A DNA stretch of 64,000 bases, taken from positions 248,001-312,000 of the forward strand of contig NZ_SNXE01000001.1 in assembly GCF_004362405.1 (NCBI RefSeq), in the 5' to 3' direction. Below the pieces are notes generated by a model that was not told the DNA's origin, did no database searches, and saw only the letters and a program-made list of their open reading frames with translations. Below, in pieces: positions 10,648 to 19,279 of this stretch. The translations under genes and the position numbers were made by a program. This DNA comes from Roseateles asaccharophilus (lineage in GTDB: Bacteria; Pseudomonadota; Gammaproteobacteria; Burkholderiales; Burkholderiaceae_C). Within the stretch, counting starts at the first letter, position 1; each line of letters opens with the position of its first letter.

Positions 10648-11667
10648 TCAGTTGCACAGGCCCAGGATGCGCTCCTCGTTGGAGCAGCGCTTCTTGGGCG
10701 TGCAGGCGCGCAGCTCGCGCGCGGTGGGCGAGTAGTAGCTCCAGCCCGGGCCCAGCTCGGGCAGGGCCAGCTTGACCTCGCGCCACTTGGGATGGCCCTG
10801 CTCCTGCAGCCGCTCGAAGTTCTGGCACAGGGCGCGGCCGAAGGCACGCATGCTGTCCACCGTGCCGCGGGTGTTGTAGTCGTAGGTCACGAGAAAGGCG
10901 CCCACCGAGATGGTGGTGAAGTCCTCGCTGAGCAGATTGGGATAGCTGGCGGCCCGCACCGTGGCCGGGGCGTAGGTGCTCAGCGGCTGGCGGGCGCTGG
11001 GGTGGCTGGGATCGAACTTGAGCAGCTTGATGAACTTCTGCGCCTCGGGCTTCATGTTCGCGATCAGGGGCGCCGGCTGGCCCGCCGCCACCACCACCAC
11101 GTCGAGCGACTTGTCGCCGATCAGCTTGACCAGGGCCTCCTCGTTGGAGAGAAAGCTGGCCTGCGCCTCGGGCACGGGGCCGCCGAACATCATGCGGTAG
11201 AGGGTGTGGGTGATGAGGGCGGCACCGCTGCCCACCAGGCCGCCGTTGATCCTGGCGTCCTTGATCTCGTGCAGATAGTTGTAGGGCGAGTCCGCCCGCA
11301 CGATGTAGTGGATCTCGGTGTTGTAGAGCGGCAGGATCACGCGCAGGGGGCGGATCAGGGTGCTGGCCTCGGCATTGCCGGCGCCGGAGCGGTCCACAAA
11401 GGCCTGGAACACATCGGCCTGCACCACCGCAAACTTCACCCCCGGCTCGTAGCGCAGCAGCTTGACATTGGCCGCCGAGCCCGAGGTGGGCAGCACCTCC
11501 AGATTGATGCCCGCCTCGGGCGCCACCAGGCGCGCCAGGTCCTTGCCAATGGCGTAGTAAGTGCCTTTCTCGGAGGCGGTGACGATCTTGTAGTCGACCG
11601 CGGCCGCCGCCGCGCCCGCGCACAGCAGGGCCGCAAGCGCCAGGCCGGTGTTCAGCAATCGGTTCAT
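10648..11667 (-). CDS. TAXI-family TRAP-type solute-binding protein (orphan)
   Basis: 339 residues with a signal peptide (MNRLLNTGLALAALLCAGAA) and a TAXI/NMT1-type fold. The start of the mature protein (VDYKIVTASEKGTYYAIGKD) and the stretch LPTSGSAANVKLL are the usual TAXI hallmarks. TAXI proteins deliver solutes to DctQM-type TRAP permeases, but no TRAP membrane gene is nearby. The C terminus is unusual: a Cys-rich tail (ACTPKKRCSNEERILGLCN) whose last part resembles the tail of the protein encoded just upstream. The ATG is preceded by AGGAG and shares one base with the upstream stop codon (TGATG), so the two genes are co-translated. Confidence 0.85.
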   Translation of the reverse strand: MNRLLNTGLALAALLCAGAAAAAVDYKIVTASEKGTYYAIGKDLARLVAPEAGINLEVLPTSGSAANVKLLRYEPGVKFAVVQADVFQAFVDRSGAGNAEASTLIRPLRVILPLYNTEIHYIVRADSPYNYLHEIKDARINGGLVGSGAALITHTLYRMMFGGPVPEAQASFLSNEEALVKLIGDKSLDVVVVAAGQPAPLIANMKPEAQKFIKLLKFDPSHPSARQPLSTYAPATVRAASYPNLLSEDFTTISVGAFLVTYDYNTRGTVDSMRAFGRALCQNFERLQEQGHPKWREVKLALPELGPGWSYYSPTARELRACTPKKRCSNEERILGLCN

Positions 11668-12434
11668 CAGGGACTCCTGGGAGAAGATGGGCTGGGGGAA
11701 TCGCCGCGGTAGGCGCACAGGCCCAGGGCCGCCATGGCTTCGCTGCAGGCTGCCGCAGACGCCGCGCGGCCGGGCAGCGCGGCGGGCGGCGCCACCACCG
11801 CCGGGCGCGGCGGGTTGCGAAGCACTGCGCCCGCCGCGGCGGGTGGGGGTGCGGACGAGGCGGTGGCGGCAACGGCGGCCGGGGCCGGGAGCGTAGGGGG
11901 GGCGCTCGCGCGCACCGGCTCCACGCTGGTGTTCAGGGTCGGGGTTGGGGTTGGGGGCGCCAGCGCGCCAGGCGCGGAGGCGGCCGGACCCGCAGACAGC
12001 ACCGCGGGTGCCGGCGGCTGCGCCGCCGCCTGATGCAGGGCCAGGCGATAACCGGCCCAGGCGCTCAGGCCGGCCAGCAGCAGGCCCGGGGCCAGCAACC
12101 AGGGCCAGCGTGGCCCCCGGGTCGAAGCGCTTGACGGTTCGCCGGCCAGGCGCCAGTCCCGGTCCACCACCAGCTCCGAGACCAGGGGCAGGGCCGGGCG
12201 GGGGCTCAGGGCGCCCGACACCGGGGGATCGGCCTGCAGCGGCTCGGGCTCCAGCGGCCCCAGGTCCTGATGGCAGCGCGCGCATTCCCGGGTCTGGGTG
12301 ACGTCATTGAGCGCACCGCAGTGCCGGCAGGGCTGCAGATGCAGGGCCGCGCCGCACTGATTGCAGAACTTGGACCCGGACGGGCTGCGATGCTCGCAGA
12401 ACGGGCACAGGCTCAGCGGCCGGTGCGCTTGCAC
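11667..12434 (-). CDS. Zinc-ribbon membrane protein with Pro/Ala-rich periplasmic region
   Basis: About 255 residues if the GTG at 12434 is the start. No ATG exists in frame and no clear ribosome site is seen, so the start is uncertain; a rare start near 12475-12490 is possible. Two Cys-pair knuckles come first (LCPFCEHRSPSGSKFCNQCG and PCRHCGALNDVTQTRECARC), a double zinc ribbon. One membrane helix follows (WPWLLAPGLLLAGLSAWAGY), then a long Pro/Ala/Thr-rich stretch and a C-terminal CSEAMAALGLCAYRG. The topology is therefore a cytoplasmic zinc ribbon with a periplasmic tail. It overlaps the TAXI gene by one base. Function unknown; it may be an assembly or sensing partner of the TAXI protein. 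Confidence 0.75.
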   Translation of the reverse strand: MQAHRPLSLCPFCEHRSPSGSKFCNQCGAALHLQPCRHCGALNDVTQTRECARCHQDLGPLEPEPLQADPPVSGALSPRPALPLVSELVVDRDWRLAGEPSSASTRGPRWPWLLAPGLLLAGLSAWAGYRLALHQAAAQPPAPAVLSAGPAASAPGALAPPTPTPTLNTSVEPVRASAPPTLPAPAAVAATASSAPPPAAAGAVLRNPPRPAVVAPPAALPGRAASAAACSEAMAALGLCAYRGDSPSPSSPRSP

Positions 12435-12562
12435 GGCCGTCTGCGGCTGCGCCGACGTGGACGGTTCGGCTTCTATGCTGATCCCCTCAATCTGCCCAGC
12501 GCAGTGTAGGGCGGCACCCCGCCCGCTGCCACCCGCTCGCCTGAGTGGGTCAAGACCTGTCC

Positions 12563-13915
12563 CTAGAGCGGGTGACGCCGGTGTAGCCGCCGGTGAACAC
12601 CGCGGGCATGGGGCACCCAGCCCTGGGTGGCCCAGCGTCGCCACATCAGCAGGCCGCGCAGCCACTCGTCGGCCGCGTAGGCGATCCACAGACCCACCAG
12701 ACCCCAGCCCAGCACGTGACCCAGCAACCAGCTGCCACCCGCCAGCACCAGCAGCATGGAACCCGCGCCCACCATGACCGGATAGCGTGCATCCCCCGCG
12801 GCTCGCAGGGCATTGATGACCACCAGATTGAAGGTGCGGCCAGGCTCCAGCAGCACGGTGAGCCACATCAGGGTCACGCCGGCCGAGACGATGCCGGCAT
12901 CCGTGCTGAACTGCCTGAGCAGCCAGGGTGAGGCCAGGGCCGCCAGCGTGGCCACCACCACGCTGATCAGCAGACCTCGGGCCAGGGCCCGGCGCACCAG
13001 GCGATGCGCCTCGTGCAAGCGGCCCGCACCGATCAGATGGCCCACCACGATCTCGGCCGCGAAGCCGGTGGCCAGGCCGGGCAGCAGCACGAAGTACATC
13101 AGCTGCGAGGCATAGGAATGTGCCGCCAGGGCCGAGGCGCCCAGGGTACCGGCCACCGCGATGCTGACCATATAGGCCAGGCGGTAGGCAATGTTCTCGG
13201 CCGCCCCCGGCAGGCCGATATGCAGCACCGTGGCCAACTCGCGGCGGGGCAGGCGCCACCAGTCGCCCCATTGCGGCCGCAGGCCCAGGCGCAGACGCCA
13301 CAGGCCCAGATGCAGGCCCAGACCCAAGCCGCGGCTGAGCACCAGGGCCAGGGCAAAGCCCGGCAGACCCAGCCACTGCATCAGCGGAATAGCCAGCGCC
13401 AGCTGGCACAGCTGCATGGCCACCAGCACCGCCAAGGTGTCCCGGCTGCGCAGATGGGCGCGCATCACGCTGGCCATGCAGGCATTCCAGGCATCCAGCA
13501 GCAGGGCCGGGGCCAGGGCCATCAGAAAGGGCTGGGCCAGGGGCAGCACCTCGGCCGGCGCGTTCAGCAGGCGCAGCAAGGGCCCGGCGCCCAGCAGGGC
13601 CGCGGCCCCACCCAGCAGGCCGATCCAGCTGCTGGCGCCCAGGGCAGCGCGGGCCAGGGCGTCGGCCTGGTCGCGGCGTCCGCCACCCAGGCTCTGGGTC
13701 ACGACCACGCTGACACCGGCCCCGATGATGCGAAACAGGATGAAGAGCGTGGCCAGCACATGATTGGCCAGCGCAAAGGCCGCCCCGGCTGCATCCGACA
13801 CCCGGGCGGCCAGCAGCGTCCCGATCATGCCCACGGCCAGGCCGAGCAGCAGCTCGATGAACAGGGGCCAGGCCAGGGCGAAGAGGCGGGGCGAGGGCGC
13901 GGTGTGTGGCGGCAT
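12563..13915 (-). CDS. MATE-family multidrug/metabolite exporter
   Basis: 450-residue membrane protein with about 12 hydrophobic helices in two pseudo-repeats of the MatE fold (first helices LFALAWPLFIELLLGLAVGM; GAGVSVVVTQSLGGGRRDQA after helix 2). MATE proteins export cationic drugs or metabolites in exchange for Na+ or H+. Start 13915 (MPPHTAPSP) gives the normal short cytoplasmic N terminus. 128 bases separate its end from the zinc-ribbon gene, so it need not belong to that operon. Substrate unknown. Confidence 0.9.
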   Translation of the reverse strand: MPPHTAPSPRLFALAWPLFIELLLGLAVGMIGTLLAARVSDAAGAAFALANHVLATLFILFRIIGAGVSVVVTQSLGGGRRDQADALARAALGASSWIGLLGGAAALLGAGPLLRLLNAPAEVLPLAQPFLMALAPALLLDAWNACMASVMRAHLRSRDTLAVLVAMQLCQLALAIPLMQWLGLPGFALALVLSRGLGLGLHLGLWRLRLGLRPQWGDWWRLPRRELATVLHIGLPGAAENIAYRLAYMVSIAVAGTLGASALAAHSYASQLMYFVLLPGLATGFAAEIVVGHLIGAGRLHEAHRLVRRALARGLLISVVVATLAALASPWLLRQFSTDAGIVSAGVTLMWLTVLLEPGRTFNLVVINALRAAGDARYPVMVGAGSMLLVLAGGSWLLGHVLGWGLVGLWIAYAADEWLRGLLMWRRWATQGWVPHARGVHRRLHRRHPL

Positions 13916-13993
13916 GGGCTGGGGCGGCGAAGCTGCGCATGCTAGCGCCGCAGCCCAGCGGCGCAATGGCTCAGGGGAGCAATGGGGCGAGGA

Positions 13994-14548
13994 TCAGGGC
14001 TTGGCGGCCCCGCTCTTCCAACGCTGCAAGGCCTGCAGCATGGCATCCACATGGCCGTCCGGATTCATGCTCTCGTGCACGGCGGCAATACGTCCGTCGG
14101 GCGTGATCAGGTACGAGATGCGGTCGGCCATGCCGGGCACGATGCGCAGGGCGGCGTCATAGTCCTTCATCACCTTGGCGCCCGCGTCCGCCGCCACGGC
14201 AAACTGGCTGCGGCAGGCCTCGACCGAGAACTTTTTGAGCGTGGCGATATCGTCGTTGGACATGCCGATCACGGTGGCACCCAGCTGCTTGAACTGAGGC
14301 GTGGCGTCGGCGAAGCGCTTGGCCTCGATGGTGCAGCCGCTGGTAAAGGCCTTGGGGTAGAAGTACAGCACCACCGGCCCCTCCTTCAGCGCGGTGCCCA
14401 GGTGGAAGGCAAAGCCCTGGCCACCCAGCGCGGCCTCGGCCCGGAAATCGGGGGCACGTGCGCCCACCTGCAAGGCGGCCTGGGCCGAGGCGCCGACCAG
14501 CAGCAGGGCGGCGACAGCCAGTCGGCGTGAGATATCAAAGCGACGCAT
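13994..14548 (-). CDS. Exported peroxiredoxin (AhpC/TSA, BCP/PrxQ-like)
   Basis: 184 residues. A signal peptide (MRRFDISRRLAVAALLLVGA, cleavage after AQA) precedes a thioredoxin-fold peroxidase. The active-site stretch YFYPKAFTSGCTIEAKRF holds the peroxidatic Cys. The resolving Cys that BCP/PrxQ proteins usually carry five residues later is replaced by Lys; another Cys (VEACRSQF) lies farther on. It probably reduces peroxides in the periplasm, an uncommon site for this family. Start 14548 has GGAGAG upstream. Divergent from the lipoprotein gene at 14643. Confidence 0.9.
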   Translation of the reverse strand: MRRFDISRRLAVAALLLVGASAQAALQVGARAPDFRAEAALGGQGFAFHLGTALKEGPVVLYFYPKAFTSGCTIEAKRFADATPQFKQLGATVIGMSNDDIATLKKFSVEACRSQFAVAADAGAKVMKDYDAALRIVPGMADRISYLITPDGRIAAVHESMNPDGHVDAMLQALQRWKSGAAKP

Positions 14549-14642
14549 GGCGAGCTCTCCAGTTTCTGATGTCCCGGATGATCTCCCATTTGCATAATGC
14601 CTGCCGACTGCCTCCAACAAGGGCAGCACACAGGGGAGCAAT

Positions 14643-15503
14643 ATGCCAACAACACATGCGCGCCGCGGGCGCCACTTTCTTGTTCCTGTCGCGCTGGGGG
14701 CGCTGCTGGCGGCGTGCGGCGGCGGCTCATCATCCGATGCGGAAGACCTGGGCCGCTCCATTGGGGCCGGCTTCGCAAACGGCGTGGTCTGCGCAATTGC
14801 CAACTGCAAGCCCTCGTCCGAGGCCGCCACCCAAGACGTCCGGCTGAGCTACACCGCCACCCAGACCGGCTCGGTCCTGACGGTCAGGGCGCAGTTGCAT
14901 CAGGACGGCAAATGGGCCGTGCTGCAGCTGGCCGGCGGAGATGCCCTGAGCACCGAGCTGCAAGGTCGGACGTTGGAGCTCAGGCCGAGCAGCCCTAGCG
15001 CCTCTGACTATGTGGCGGTCTTCGATGGCGCAGCCGAGCAAGCTCAGGTCATGGTGAGCTTTCGTCGCGCCGGGAGCGCGTACAACAGCGCGGTGCAGAT
15101 TCCACCCCGCTTCAGCATGATCAGCCCCAGCGGGCCTGTGCGCATGAATGGCAACAGTCCCGATCTTGAGGTGCTGCTCCAGGTTCCGTCGCGAGGACGA
15201 CCGCTGCTCAAGAGTTCGGCCAGCTGCTCACGTCAAGACGGTAGTCTCGCGGCCTTCGCCCAAGAACCTCCCTTTGAGCTGATCGAGGCGCAAGGCGAGA
15301 TTCAACGCTACCGCTTGCGCAGCGCTGACCTCACGCGCTTCTTGACGCAGCTACCGAGCAGCAGCAACAGCCCGCACAAGAGCTGTGACTTCCGGCTCAC
15401 CTGGGCGCTCAGCCAGCCTGCCAGCGTTCCCATGGGCATCAGCAGTGGCGGCACGCGCAGCGGCGAGTATGCGACCCCGCTGGATTTGCGCTACGAGCCC
15501 TAG
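14643..15503 (+). CDS. Putative lipoprotein of unknown function
   Basis: 286 residues, not recognised. It starts with a lipoprotein signal (LGALLAAC, Cys25 lipidated) followed by a Gly/Ser linker. The rest is predicted beta-rich with two Cys pairs (VVCAIANC near 50-56; SASCSRQDG and KSCDFRL later), which could form disulfides. A GGGGAG ribosome site precedes the ATG at 14643. Base use is slightly less G/C-biased than in the neighbours. No operon partner: peroxiredoxin diverges on the left and murQ starts 121 bases to the right. Confidence 0.75.
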   Translation: MPTTHARRGRHFLVPVALGALLAACGGGSSSDAEDLGRSIGAGFANGVVCAIANCKPSSEAATQDVRLSYTATQTGSVLTVRAQLHQDGKWAVLQLAGGDALSTELQGRTLELRPSSPSASDYVAVFDGAAEQAQVMVSFRRAGSAYNSAVQIPPRFSMISPSGPVRMNGNSPDLEVLLQVPSRGRPLLKSSASCSRQDGSLAAFAQEPPFELIEAQGEIQRYRLRSADLTRFLTQLPSSSNSPHKSCDFRLTWALSQPASVPMGISSGGTRSGEYATPLDLRYEP

Positions 15504-15545
15504 CCGCCGAATGGGCCGCGGGGGGGTCGATTACCTGGCGTTATG

Positions 15546-15560
15546 TGCCGAGCGTCGGCA
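15546..15560. promoter_or_regulatory. Inverted repeat upstream of murQ (possible operator)
   Basis: TGCCGA-GCG-TCGGCA, a perfect 6-bp dyad with a 3-base centre, ends 64 bases before the murQ ATG. It stands in the short intergenic gap where the promoter of the wall-recycling genes must lie. No good sigma-70 hexamers are evident around it. Confidence 0.3.
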
Positions 15561-15624
15561 TTCATTGGTCAGAGGGGCGGGGCAGCTCTAGAGTGAACGC
15601 TCCCGCCAGCACACCCCGCCCCAC

Positions 15625-16509
15625 ATGCTCAAGACCGAGACACCCAGCACGGCCCACCCGGATCTGGACCTGTATGAACTGCCCCAGCTGATCAGCGCCT
15701 TTGTCGAGGATCAGTTGCAGGCGGTGGCCGCGGTCCGCGCTGCCGGGCCGCAGCTGGCCCAGGCCGTGGCCGCCGCCCTGCCGCGCATCCAGGCCGGCGG
15801 GCGCCTGATCTATGCCGGCGCCGGCACCTCGGGGCGTCTGTGCGTGCTGGACAGCGTGGAGCTCTACCCCACCTTCTCCTGGCCGCGCGAGCGTGCCCTG
15901 GCCCTGATCGCCGGCGGACAGGAGGCCATGTTCGTGGCGGTGGAAGGCGCCGAGGACGACCAGGCGCAGGGCGCACGCGATGTGCAGGGCGTGAACATCG
16001 GTCCGCACGATGTGCTGCTGGCCCTGGCCGCCTCGGGCGGCACGCCCTATGTGCTGGGCGCACTGGAGGCGGCGCGCGGCGCCGGCGCCCTGACGATTGC
16101 CTTTGCCAACAATGAGGGCGCGCCGGTGACGGCGGCGGCCGAGATCGGCATCACGCTGGACACCGGCCCGGAGGTGATCTCGGGCTCCACCCGGCTCAAG
16201 GCCGGCAGCGCGCAGAAGATGGCGCTCAACACCTTCTCCAGCAGCCTGATGGTCAGGCTGGGCAAGGTCTACGGCAATCTGATGGTGGACCTCAAGGCCA
16301 GCAATGCCAAGCTGCTGCGCCGCGCCGTGGCCCTGACCATGCGTGCCACCGGCGCCGATGAGGCCCAGGCCCGTGCGGTGCTGGAGCGCTGCGATTTCCA
16401 GGTCAAGGTGGCCGTGGTGGCGCTGCGCCGCCAAGTCTCGGTGGAGGCGGCACGCCAGCTGCTGGACCAGGCCCAGGGCCGCGTGCGCCAGGCCCTGGAC
16501 GCGGGCTGA
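15625..16509 (+). CDS. murQ: N-acetylmuramic acid 6-phosphate etherase
   Basis: 294-residue SIS-domain enzyme that removes the D-lactyl ether from MurNAc-6-phosphate, giving GlcNAc-6-phosphate and D-lactate in the cytoplasm. Visible hallmarks are AGAGTSGRLCVLDSVELYPT (sugar-phosphate binding and first catalytic Glu), AVEGAEDD (second catalytic Glu), LALAASGGTPYVLGAL, and the C-terminal helical segment LKASNAKLLRRAVALTMRAT. Length and order match MurQ. It opens a cluster of peptidoglycan-salvage genes that continues to about 26.3 kb. Confidence 0.95.
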   Translation: MLKTETPSTAHPDLDLYELPQLISAFVEDQLQAVAAVRAAGPQLAQAVAAALPRIQAGGRLIYAGAGTSGRLCVLDSVELYPTFSWPRERALALIAGGQEAMFVAVEGAEDDQAQGARDVQGVNIGPHDVLLALAASGGTPYVLGALEAARGAGALTIAFANNEGAPVTAAAEIGITLDTGPEVISGSTRLKAGSAQKMALNTFSSSLMVRLGKVYGNLMVDLKASNAKLLRRAVALTMRATGADEAQARAVLERCDFQVKVAVVALRRQVSVEAARQLLDQAQGRVRQALDAG

Positions 16510-16522
16510 GCGGGCGCCGCCC

Positions 16523-16858
16523 ATGAATCTGCGCGGCGCGCCACGGCGCGAATACACCCTGGACTTCAAGCGCGAGGCCCTGGCCCGTGCGGCCCAGTGT
16601 GGCGTCTATGCCGCCGCCCGTGAACTGGGCCTGGCCGAACAGACCCTGCGCAACTGGGCCCAGGCCCAGCGCCGCGGCACCCTGGAGCGCGCGGCAGAGG
16701 TCAGCGTCGAGCGCATGGAGTTGTCCCGCTTGCGGGCCGAGAATGCACGCCGCAGGATGCGGCTGCCGTCGAGCAGGCCGCTGCAGACCGCCCCGACCGA
16801 GGCTGGGGTGGTCCCGACGCCGAAACGAACCCTAGCGCATGACAACAAGCATCCCTGA
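16523..16858 (+). pseudogene. IS3/IS911-type transposase OrfA remnant (HTH protein)
   Basis: 111 codons. The first half is a clear HTH_Tnp_1 domain (YTLDFKREALARAAQCGVYA then ARELGLAEQTLRNWAQAQRR) and is followed by the start of the usual leucine-zipper region (MELSRLRAENARRRMR). The usual continuation, and all of OrfB with its DDE catalytic domain, are missing. No terminal inverted repeats are visible. The frame stays open and overlaps the ampG start by 20 bases. It may be a dead relic or a domesticated DNA-binding protein sitting between murQ and ampG. Confidence 0.6.
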
Positions 16859-18149
16859 AGCCAGCCGCAGCAACGCCCGCAACCCCTGGGCCTGGATTCC
16901 CAGCCTCTACTTCGGCCAGGCCCTGCCCTATCTGGTGGTCATGACCCTGTCGGTGGTCATGTACAAGAACCTGGAGGTCTCCAACGCCGAGATCGCGCTG
17001 TACACCAGCTGGCTTTACCTGCCCTGGGTGATCAAGCCGCTGTGGTCGCCGCTGATCGAGATCTTCGGCACCAAGCGGCACTGGATCACGGCGCTGCAGT
17101 TCCTGGTGGGTGCGAGCCTGGCCCTGGTGGCCTTGTCGGTGCCGGCGCCCAAGTTCTTCCAGCTGACCCTGGCCATGTTCTGGCTGATGGCCTTTGCCTC
17201 AGCCTCGCATGACATCGCGGCCGACGGCTTCTACATGCTGGCGCTCAAGACCCACCAGCAGGCGGCCTTCGTGGGCGTGCGCTCCACCTTCTACCGCCTG
17301 GCCAATATCGGCGGTCAGGGCGGCCTGGTCTATCTGGCGGGCGAGCTGCAGGAGCGCACCGGCAGCATGACGACGGCCTGGAGCATCGTCTTCTTCATCC
17401 TGGCGGGCTTCTTCGTCGCCATGGCGGCCTATCACCAGTGGGCCCTGCCGCGGCCGGCAGCCGACCAGGCGCGCGTGCACACCGGACAAAGCTGGCTGGC
17501 CGAGTTCCTGACCGTGTTCGCGGCCTTCTTCCGCAAGCCAGGCATTGCGGTCTTCCTGGCCTTTTTGCTGCTGTACCGATTCCCCGAGGCCCAGCTGCTG
17601 AAGCTGGCCACCCCTTTTCTGCTGGACAAGCTGGAGGCCGGCGGCCTGGCGCTGACGACCAAGCAGCTGGGCATCGCCTACGGCACCGTGGGCCTGACGG
17701 CGCTGACCCTGGGCGGCCTGCTGGGCGGCTGGATCATCTCGCGCGTGGGTCTGGGCCGGGCGCTGTGGCCCATGGTGCTGGCCATCAATGTGCCCAATAT
17801 CGTCTATGTGCTGATGGCGGCCTGGCCGACAGGCAATCTGTGGCTGATCAGCGCCGCCATCGCCTTCGAGCAGTTCGGCTACGGCCTGGGCTTCGCGGCC
17901 TATCTGCTGGTGATGATCTATGTGGCCGAGGGCGAGCATAAAACTGCGCACTACGCCATCTGCACCGGCTTCATGGCCCTGGGCATGATGCTGCCCGGCA
18001 TGTGGAGCGGCTGGCTGCAGCAGCAGCTGGGCTATCTAAACTTCTTCATCTGGGTGCTGATCGCCACGCTGCCGTCCTTTGCCATGGCCGCGCTGATCAA
18101 GGTGCCGGCCGAGTTCGGCAAGAAGACCGAGGACGACGCGGCCCGATGA
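16839..18149 (+). CDS. ampG: AmpG-family muropeptide permease (MFS)
   Basis: 436-residue major facilitator protein with about 12 helices. The AmpG-type N terminus reads WIPSLYFGQALPYLVVMTLS and is followed by SWLYLPWVIKPLWSP and SASHDIAADGFYM. AmpG brings GlcNAc-anhydro-muropeptides from the periplasm into the cytoplasm. Its place between murQ and amiD/ldcA genes supports this role over generic MFS transport. The stop overlaps the next start (ATGA, 18146-18149). Confidence 0.88.
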   Translation: MTTSIPEASRSNARNPWAWIPSLYFGQALPYLVVMTLSVVMYKNLEVSNAEIALYTSWLYLPWVIKPLWSPLIEIFGTKRHWITALQFLVGASLALVALSVPAPKFFQLTLAMFWLMAFASASHDIAADGFYMLALKTHQQAAFVGVRSTFYRLANIGGQGGLVYLAGELQERTGSMTTAWSIVFFILAGFFVAMAAYHQWALPRPAADQARVHTGQSWLAEFLTVFAAFFRKPGIAVFLAFLLLYRFPEAQLLKLATPFLLDKLEAGGLALTTKQLGIAYGTVGLTALTLGGLLGGWIISRVGLGRALWPMVLAINVPNIVYVLMAAWPTGNLWLISAAIAFEQFGYGLGFAAYLLVMIYVAEGEHKTAHYAICTGFMALGMMLPGMWSGWLQQQLGYLNFFIWVLIATLPSFAMAALIKVPAEFGKKTEDDAAR

Positions 18150-19279
18150 ATACCCGCCTGCTGTCCTTGGATGTCTTTCGCGGCTTCACCATTGCCGCCA
18201 TGCTGCTGGTCAACAACCCGGGCAGCTGGAGCCATCTGTACGGCCCGCTGGGGCATGCGCCCTGGCATGGCTGGACCTTCACGGACTGGATCTTTCCCTT
18301 CTTCGTCTTCATCAGCGGCATGGCCATGCCCATCAGCCTGGGCCGCCGCGCGGCGCTGGGCGATGACAAGCTCAAGCTGCTGGCCCAGACGGCGCGGCGC
18401 GCCTTCACCATCATCGCCATCGGCCTGCTGCTCAACTGGATCCCCAGCTTCAGCCTGGCCGAGCTGCGCATTCCCGGCGTGCTGCAGCGCCTGGGCCTGT
18501 GCACCCTGCTGGCCGCGCCCATCGTGCTGTGGTGGGGCTGGCGCGGCCAGCTGGCCTGGGCCCTGGGCCTGATGGCGCTCTACAGCGCCATCCAGCTGGG
18601 CGTGCCGGTGCCGGATGCCCAGGGCGTGTGGCACACCGGCTCGCTGCGCCCGGGCGAGGATGTGGGCGCCTGGCTGGACCGCTGGCTGATGGAAGGCCAC
18701 CTCTGGCGCCAGAGCAAGACCTGGGACCCCGAGGGCCTGCTGTCCACCCTGCCGGCCGTCGCCAGCCAGCTCTTGGGCGTGCTGGCCGGCCAGTGGCTGC
18801 TGAGCCGCCGCGAGCCGGGCGAGAAGGCCAGGTGGTTCATGGTCTCGGGTCTTGCCTGCCTGTGGATCGGCCAGGTTCTGGATGCCTGGCTGATGCCCAT
18901 CAACAAGAATCTGTGGACGCCGTCCTATGTGTTCGCGATGGCGGGCTGGGCCCAGCTGGTGTTCGCCTGTTGCTACTGGCTGCTGGACGCCATGCCCCTG
19001 CCGCTGGTGCGCGCGCGCATGGCCGTGCTGGCCAAGCCCCTGCTGGTCTTCGGCATGAATGCGCTGTTCATCTTTGCGTTCTCGGGCCTGGTGGCCAAGC
19101 TGCTGGCCAGCGTCAAGCCCGACGGTCAGACCAGCCTCAAGGCCCTGATCTACGCGCCGATCCAGCAGCTGGGGCTGGCGCCGGTCAATGCCTCCCTGCT
19201 GTATGCGCTGGCATTCCTGGGCGCCATGTATGGTGTGGCCTGGTTCATGTGGAAGAAGCAATGGTTCGTCAAAGTCTGA
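18146..19279 (+). CDS. NagX-like inner-membrane acyltransferase (HGSNAT/DUF5009 family)
   Basis: 377-residue multi-pass membrane protein. It begins RLLSLDVFRGFTIAAMLLVN and continues with PWHGWTFTDWIFPFFVFISG, the signature of the heparan-alpha-glucosaminide N-acetyltransferase family. Proteobacterial NagX members are found in GlcNAc and chitin utilisation clusters, where they are thought to acetylate or transfer amino-sugar acyl groups across the membrane; the exact reaction is unproven. Translationally coupled to ampG. Together with the downstream GHL10 lipoprotein it points to handling of de-N-acetylated wall sugars, which is inference. Confidence 0.85.
   Translation: MNTRLLSLDVFRGFTIAAMLLVNNPGSWSHLYGPLGHAPWHGWTFTDWIFPFFVFISGMAMPISLGRRAALGDDKLKLLAQTARRAFTIIAIGLLLNWIPSFSLAELRIPGVLQRLGLCTLLAAPIVLWWGWRGQLAWALGLMALYSAIQLGVPVPDAQGVWHTGSLRPGEDVGAWLDRWLMEGHLWRQSKTWDPEGLLSTLPAVASQLLGVLAGQWLLSRREPGEKARWFMVSGLACLWIGQVLDAWLMPINKNLWTPSYVFAMAGWAQLVFACCYWLLDAMPLPLVRARMAVLAKPLLVFGMNALFIFAFSGLVAKLLASVKPDGQTSLKALIYAPIQQLGLAPVNASLLYALAFLGAMYGVAWFMWKKQWFVKV

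Noticed and set aside
10648-12285. 545-codon reading extending the TAXI protein upstream through the zinc-ribbon gene
   Set aside because: The signal peptide and AGGAG site mark the true start at 11667. The upstream part is an out-of-frame copy of the zinc-ribbon gene.
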